A stretch of DNA of 64,000 nucleotides from assembly GCA_032871835.1 (NCBI GenBank), contig CM065301.1:8564413-8628412 (forward strand). Direction: 5' to 3'. Shown here in pieces: positions 58,901 to 64,000 of this stretch (the stretch's first letter is position 1; each line of letters opens with the position of its first letter). The notes under the pieces were generated by a model that saw only the letters and a list, made by a program, of their open reading frames with translations, was not told the DNA's origin and made no database searches. Source of the stretch: Dipteronia dyeriana. Its lineage: Eukaryota; Streptophyta; Magnoliopsida; Sapindales; Sapindaceae. A program made the translations under genes and the position numbers.

Positions 58901-60455
58901 TTTCGTGAACAAATCACATTTTTGGGGTATTATGTAAGGGTAGCTTAAGCTCTCAAGACCTCAAGAGGAGAAGCACCGAAGGTAAAATTCTTGTGTTTAC
59001 TTACTTTGAAGAGATAGTTGCATACACTCACAAATTCATGCATAACTTTAATTCTTATATGTTGTGTGTTTACTTGTGTGCATTTTGGTTTAAATGACTC
59101 TTGTTTATTTGCATCTTGGAATTAAATGTTTTATGTCATGTTTGGCATTAGAATATGATGCATTTTTCATCACTCTTGAGCTTATTGATTGTGTGTGTTT
59201 GAGTGTTGAAAATAGGCATTGCGCTGGTGATGCGCTACTAGACCAGCGCACCTCACTATCGCACCTCACCAGCTCAACATTCCAGTGGATTGTCGCATGT
59301 GTTGCACCACTGAGTTGCGTTGCTGCACCCGTACAAAGATGTAAAAATGGGCAGTGCGCTACTCGACTAGCGCAGCCTCACCTGCGTAACATTTCAATGG
59401 ATCGTCGCATGTGTTGCGCCACTGAGCTGTGCCAGTCGACCATCGTCTATTGAAAAATTAGGTTGTGCGCTGGTGGTGCGCTACTCGACCAGCGCAACAG
59501 AGGAAGCTAAACGTTTTTTTCAAAACGACCTCACTTTGTTTGGATCTTATATATATATATATATATAACTCTTTGCCTTAAGGTCGTGGATGAGTTCAGA
59601 ATATCATATATTTTCCTTAGAACACATTTCAAAGGAAAAACTCTTCCAAGAACTCATTTTTAATCACTCAAAGCATTCCCATGTGCATAAAAACTTCATC
59701 TTGCATCATCTAAGTTCATTTAGAGTGCATCAATGGATAAGGTTGCTTTATCACATCTTGTTTGGTAAGTTCTTCACTATCTTCTTACAAGTTAAGTGTT
59801 TTACTTGCTAAGCCATCTCTTTAATTATTTGTATGCTCTTAGAACATTTTTTAGATACAAATTAGAGATTGTTGTGATGACATGATTGAGTGTTGTATTG
59901 TGATAGCTTCATAGGATTGTTTGATCTATGCTTAGCTAAGCTTCTTGAACATGTCATTTAGCTCATGATATCTAGGATTCCATTAATTGTCATCTCATTA
60001 TCCTAGATAAGCATATAGGGTTTCCTGGCCTTGTTTGTTCTTTGAATATCATCATATATTCACTCAGGACTCTTTATCTCTTCATTGAGAAGTAAGACTT
60101 GTGTTGCTTCCGGGAGTAGGTAGCTTAAATAGCAAGCAAGATGGACTAGGTTCAATTATACCGGGATTAAGTAGTGGTGGTGGATTAAACCGGGATTAGG
60201 TTATAATTCCTTTGCCATTAGTGGATTCGAGGTTCTAGTGTGGCACACTCATCAGCCCATGGTTTTTCCCATTTGGAGGGTTTCCACGTATATCTCAAGT
60301 GTCTTTATTATTTCCGCATTTATTACACTTGTGGTATTTCTGTAACTTGATAGGGGCATTTTCGTCAACTTGACCTTTAACGAAAATTGGGTAAAATTTA
60401 TTTAAAATCTATTCACCCCCCCTCTAGATTAATATTACACACCATAATATTTGTT
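58900..60455 (+). repeat. 5' LTR of a SIRE-type copia element (left end not fixed)
   Basis: The region directly before the primer site has LTR traits: a TATA region (cttatatatatatatatata, 59548-59567), the phrases ggtttttcccatttggaggg and tttccgcatttattacactt, and a C-rich end (tattcaccccccctctagat) as in SIRE-type LTRs. The left end lies somewhere near 58.88-58.93 kb; without the 3' LTR, which is beyond the window, it cannot be placed. Confidence 0.6.
59215..59503. repeat. GC-rich repeats of about 127 bp within the copia LTR
   Basis: Two units (from about 59229 and 59356) share gcgctact(a/c)gac(c/t)agcgca, ..gg(a/t)t(t/c)gtcgcatgtgttgc, and ccactgag; a third, partial unit begins near 59470 (gcgctggtggtgcgctactc). 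Each contains the small inverted word pair gcgctggt / accagcgc. The ORF at 59094-59453 comes from these repeats. Confidence 0.7.
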
Positions 60456-60460
60456 TAAAT

Positions 60461-60478
60461 TGGTATCAGAGTAGGTTC
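60461..60478 (+). other. Copia primer binding site (initiator Met tRNA type)
   Basis: TGGTATCAGAGTAGGTTC matches the well known TGGTATCAGAGC primer site of plant copia elements, complementary to the 3' end of initiator methionine tRNA. It fixes the right end of the LTR at about 60455 and the element direction as plus. Confidence 0.9.
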
Positions 60479-60583
60479 CTAGACATACATAAGTGATCCT
60501 TGCTCATTTTGGTGTGTGTTACATTTTGTGTGTGTATTGATCATTCATACATTTGCATTCATATCATTCATTCATTAAACATA

Positions 60584-62332
60584 ATGAGTGGAAACGGTGG
60601 CAACGGGGGAGCTTCTAGCACTAGACCTCCACTCCTCACCGAATTGAATTATACCTCTTGGAAAGGCAAGATGGAGTCGTATATCTGCCAAATTCATGAC
60701 AGGGCATGGATGGCGGTTGGAGATGGCTACACTCCACCCATGATGACTCCTATAGATGGAGGAGAAGATGTACTCAAGCCAAAGGCACAGTGGAACGCAC
60801 AAGAGTTTGAGGCATCAAAATGGAATAGAAAGGCAATGCATGCCATCCTATGAGCAATGGATGAGAACTAGTACAAGTTGGTTCAAAATACTAGGATAAC
60901 TAAGGAGGCATGGGATATCCTAGAAGTTGCACATGAGGGAACCGATGTGGTTAAGGAGTCGAAGCTTCAAGTTCTCCAAACACAATTTAAATTGCTCAAG
61001 ATGGATGAGAACGAGTGCTTCAATGACTTTGAAGTGAGGTTGATGGACATTGTGAACCAAAGTCATCAACTTGGTGATCCTTCTTCGGATAGGAAGATCA
61101 AGTAGAAGATTATGAGATCTCTACTCGATAGATTTGAGTCTAAGGTGACGACTTTAGAAGAGAATAGTGGTTATAAGGATATGAAGCCAAGTGAAGTGAT
61201 AGGGATGCTTCTAGCTTATGAATATAGGAAATGTTCTAACCCCACATCACCGAAAAAGCAAAAGGATATTGCTTTGAAAGCCTCCAAAGTTGAGAAGTAG
61301 GAGAGTGATGACTCGGATGAAGAAATGGCCTTGCTAATGAGGAAGTTCAAGAAATTCTACAAGTCCGAGAGAAAAGGTTTTGGATCTAAGGGTCAAGACT
61401 TGAAGAAAAATGCTCCCTTCAAAAAGTTTGAGCCTAAGCAAGAAAAGACCGAGAAGAAAGGAGTCCAATGCTATGAATATGGTGGGATAGGTCACTTTGC
61501 CCCGGAATGTGCAAATCACAAGGTCAAGAGAAAGGGAAAAGTGATGGCTGCCACATAGAGTGAAAGTGATAACTCTAATGAAGGAGATGAGTCTTCGGAT
61601 GATGAAGAATTCATGGCTAACTTCATAGCATTTACATCCTCTCTTAGGAGCAAAGATGCTAGTGAAGAAGAGAATGAAAGTCAAGAGGAAAACTACTCAA
61701 GTGATGATGGATCTTCATCACAATCCACAAATGGAAGTGTGGATATGATGGATCTCAAGGACTACATGGCTAAGTTTGAGAGTTCAAGGTTGAAGAACAA
61801 GAATGAAATCAAGAGATTAAAAGAAGAAAACCTAGACCTCTCAACTCAAGTTGACCAACTAAATGAAGAGTTGGTGAGATCTAAGAGGAGTGAAGAAGGG
61901 TTGAAGAAAGAGCTTGAAGATGCTAGAGAGTTGTTGGCCAAGATGAACTCTAGCACCAAAAAATTTGACCATATGCTAGATGTTGGAAAGAGGCCAAGTG
62001 ACAAGAAAGGGCTTGGGTTTGAAGATGACAAGGTGTCCTCCACTCCAAGCAAGACCATTTTTGTAAGAAGCATGAACTTCAATGGGTCATCTTTTCATCA
62101 ATCACCTAGGAAGAAACTTGACCTAGGAGAGTGTTCAAGTAGTGCTCAAGTGAAGGTGGCACCAAGAAGCCTACCTCAAGCCCATCCTACAAGGGCTCTT
62201 CAAGTTAACTTCCCTCAACCGAAAGCTCATAAAGGGAAGATACCTATCATGGAAGCTCAACCAATGAAGCAATCAAGTCTTGCTCAACAACAAAGAAAGA
62301 AAGCTCCTCATCTACAATCAAGACAACCATAA
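60584..62332 (+). pseudogene. SIRE-type copia gag, one frame with several stop codons
   Basis: Starts MSGNGGNGG...PLLTELNYTSWKGKM, followed by gag phrases AWDILEVAHEGTD, LQTQFKLLKM.E.E and DIVNQ, a C-terminal zinc knuckle CYEYGGIGHFAPEC, and a long acidic helical tail (61613-62332, with a coiled-coil stretch from KRLKEENLDLSTQVDQLNEE). The second Cys of the knuckle is Tyr. In-frame stops at about 60851, 60869, 61103, 61298, 61556 and 62330, with no frameshift. The extended acidic gag tail fits the SIRE/Maximus lineage. Confidence 0.88.
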
Positions 62333-62490
62333 AGACATAGGAAGACTCCAATGCATCCTCAAGGATATGGTATGATTCCTAACTTTATTCCCATATGTCA
62401 TTTTTGTGGTATTGATGGTCATATTAAACCAAATTGCTTTAGATATATCAAATTTTGTAGAATTGAAAGGATTATAGAGAAGAAAAAGGC

Positions 62491-62610
62491 TAGAGCCATG
62501 ATGCATGTCACTAGGAAAAATGGAACACTTTTGCATGATCCTAAGACATCTAGAGCCATGATGCATGTCACTAGGAAAAATGAAACAACTTTGCATGATC
62601 CTAGGGAACT
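62491..62610 (+). repeat. 60-bp in-frame tandem duplication in copia pol
   Basis: Units 62491-62550 and 62551-62610 each begin tagagccatgatgcatgtca and encode RAMMHVTRKN...LHDP. A third, diverged start (tagagccaatg) follows at 62611. The length is a multiple of three, so the frame is kept. Confidence 0.88.
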
Positions 62611-63003
62611 TAGAGCCAATGTTCCATTGACCACTAGGAAGAAAAATATTGCACCTAGGTGGATTAGAAAGGATGAACACTTTTTCCATGTTGCACAAAT
62701 TGCCTTGAAAGCTCATTCTTGTGATTTTTGGTATTTGGATAGTGGGTTCTCTAGGCACATGACTGGAAATAAGAGTTTCTCTGAGACTCTTGTGATGGAG
62801 GAGGGAGGAAATGTCACCTTTGGTGATGGATCCAAAAAGAAGGTTAAAGGAAAACGAACCATTTCCATTCCCGGATTACCCTCCTTGTCCAATGCATTGT
62901 ATGTTGATGGTTTAAAAGCCAATTTGATAAGCATTTCACATCTTAATGATGAAGGACTTTTCATCCTATTTAGGAAAGATGATTATTCTATCCTATTGTC
63001 TAA

Positions 63004-63113
63004 TGGACACATTGCAAGACACATCTCTAGCCTCAAGAGAACAACAATTGTCACTAGATCTAGTGACAATTGTTGTTCTCTTGAGGCTAGAGATGTGTCT
63101 TGCAATGTGTCCA
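63004..63113. repeat. Perfect 110-bp palindrome in the copia pol frame
   Basis: The left arm from 63004 (tggacacattgcaagacaca) is the exact reverse complement of the right arm ending at 63113, meeting at the self-complementary centre GATC (63057-63060). I checked every base pair; pairing fails at 63003/63114. Both arms are open in the pol frame (…HISSLKRTTIVT | RSSDNCCSLEARD…). The right arm leads naturally into the integrase ELWHERLG motif, so the left arm is the likely inverted copy that replaced native sequence. Confidence 0.95.
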
Positions 63114-64000
63114 AGGATGAACAAATTGAGTTGTGGCATGAAAGACTTGGTAACATGAACTATAGGGATTTATGAATCTTAGATAAGTTCAATGTTGTGC
63201 GAGGCCTTCCCAAGCTTGTGAAAAAGGTAAATGGTGTTTGTGGACCTTGCCAACAAGGGAAGCAAACCAAAAGTATGCATAAAAATGGCAAGTATTTATC
63301 CACCAAGGAACCTCTAGAGCTTTTCCACATGGATCTTATGGGTCTTATGCAAATCAAGAGTTTAGGTGGAAAGAGGTACATTTTTGTGTGTGTAGATGAC
63401 TTCTATAGGTACACTTGGACTTATTTTCTTAGAGAAAAATTTGAAACCTTTGACAAGTTTAAAATGCTTTGTTCCAAAATTCAAAATGAAATGAACTCCA
63501 AGATTAAAAGCATTAAAAGGATTAAGAGTGACCATGGGAAGGAATTTGAGAATGCACATTTTGAAAACTATTACAATAGTCTAAGCATCTCTCATGAGTT
63601 TTCGGCTCTTAGGACACCTCAACAAAATGGAGTTGTTGAGAGGAAAAATAGGGTTCTTCAAGAAATGGCTCGTGTGATGTTGCTTAGCAACAATGTTCCT
63701 AGGAATCTTTGGGCCAAAGCCGTCAATACGGCATGCTACATAGGAAATAGAGTCTTCCTAAGGCCCCATACTAGGCAAACCTCCTATGAGTTATGGAAAG
63801 GTAGAGAGCCAAATGTTAGCTATTTCCACACCTTTGGAAGCAAATGCTATATTTTGAATGACCGTGATCAACTTGGAAAATTTGATGCCAAGAGTGATGA
63901 GGGTATCTTCATTGGCTTTGCCTTGAATAGTAGAGCCTATAGAGTTTTCAATCTAAAAACTATGACCGTAATGGAATCATCTAATGTTGTCATTGATGAT

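Larger units (their letters stand above)
62351..64000 (+). pseudogene. SIRE-type copia pol: zinc motif, protease and integrase (runs off the window)
   Basis: Same frame as gag. A second CCHC motif (CHFCGIDGHIKPNC, intact) is followed by two 20-codon repeats; then the protease (WYLDSGFSRHMTGN, DSG triad, with the family Cys after DSG now Phe), the pre-integrase zinc part (ELWHERLGNMNY...CGPCQQGKQ, second His now Asn), a TGA at 63173-63175, then the integrase core: Asp in LFHMDLMG, Asp in IKSDHGKEFEN, Glu in NGVVERKNR. The frame from 63176 to 64000 is open. RT and RNase H must lie beyond the right edge. Confidence 0.9.

Noticed and set aside
59094..59453. 119-codon ORF
   Set aside because: It runs through the GC-rich tandem units of the copia LTR and has no family motif.

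Overview
This window is eudicot-type plant nuclear DNA. It is AT-rich and gene-poor, has GT-AG introns, a plant-specific RING/VWA gene, a decayed plastid DNA insert, Ty3/gypsy (Tat-type) and Ty1/copia (SIRE-type) retrotransposons, and many small inverted-repeat transposons. The species cannot be named from the sequence. Only one intact host gene is visible; most of the rest is transposon debris, much of it nested.

Layout. 1-2.6 kb: two diverged direct copies of a 560-bp LTR-like sequence. 4.0-4.3 kb: a Tourist-like MITE. 5.6-9.75 kb (minus): an intact two-exon EDA40/WAV3-type E3 ligase gene of 724 codons, with a likely promoter near 9.95-10.02 kb. 10-24 kb: AT-rich intergenic DNA holding a long fold-back MITE (11.85-12.42), a plastid rps7-ndhB insert (13.92-14.71), several short duplications and MITEs, and a hAT element with a perfect 8-bp target duplication (22.35-23.01).

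24.3-39.4 kb: one old Tat-type gypsy element that seems to have been broken by an inversion. Its 5' LTR, primer site, gag, protease, RT, two RNase H domains and integrase lie on the minus strand (32.87-39.38). Its 3' part, with an antisense extra ORF, polypurine tract and 3' LTR, lies in the opposite orientation (about 24.3-32.33). The outer 5-bp flanks match only if one part is flipped back. A 2.84-kb hAT element sits inside the antisense ORF.

39.4-52 kb: AT-rich spacer with Tourist/PIF-type elements (41.47-42.21; 48.08-49.10, the latter nested), a decayed solo LTR with target duplication (43.83-44.72), and a 2-kb copia-type solo LTR (49.32-51.89) carrying a hAT MITE. 52.12-54.21 kb: a degenerate tandem array built on a GTAACCATTTTCACGG motif. 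55.58-57.71 kb (minus): a broken MPK4-like MAP kinase gene lacking its catalytic exons. About 58.9 kb to the right edge: the 5' LTR, primer site, gag, protease and integrase of a SIRE-type copia element. Its gag-pol frame has stop codons but no frameshift, and it contains a perfect 110-bp palindrome.

There is no operon-like or cooperating gene set. No clearly new biological system was seen. The most unusual signals are the inverted split gypsy element, the perfect palindrome in the copia pol frame, the plastid insert and the 2-kb tandem array.
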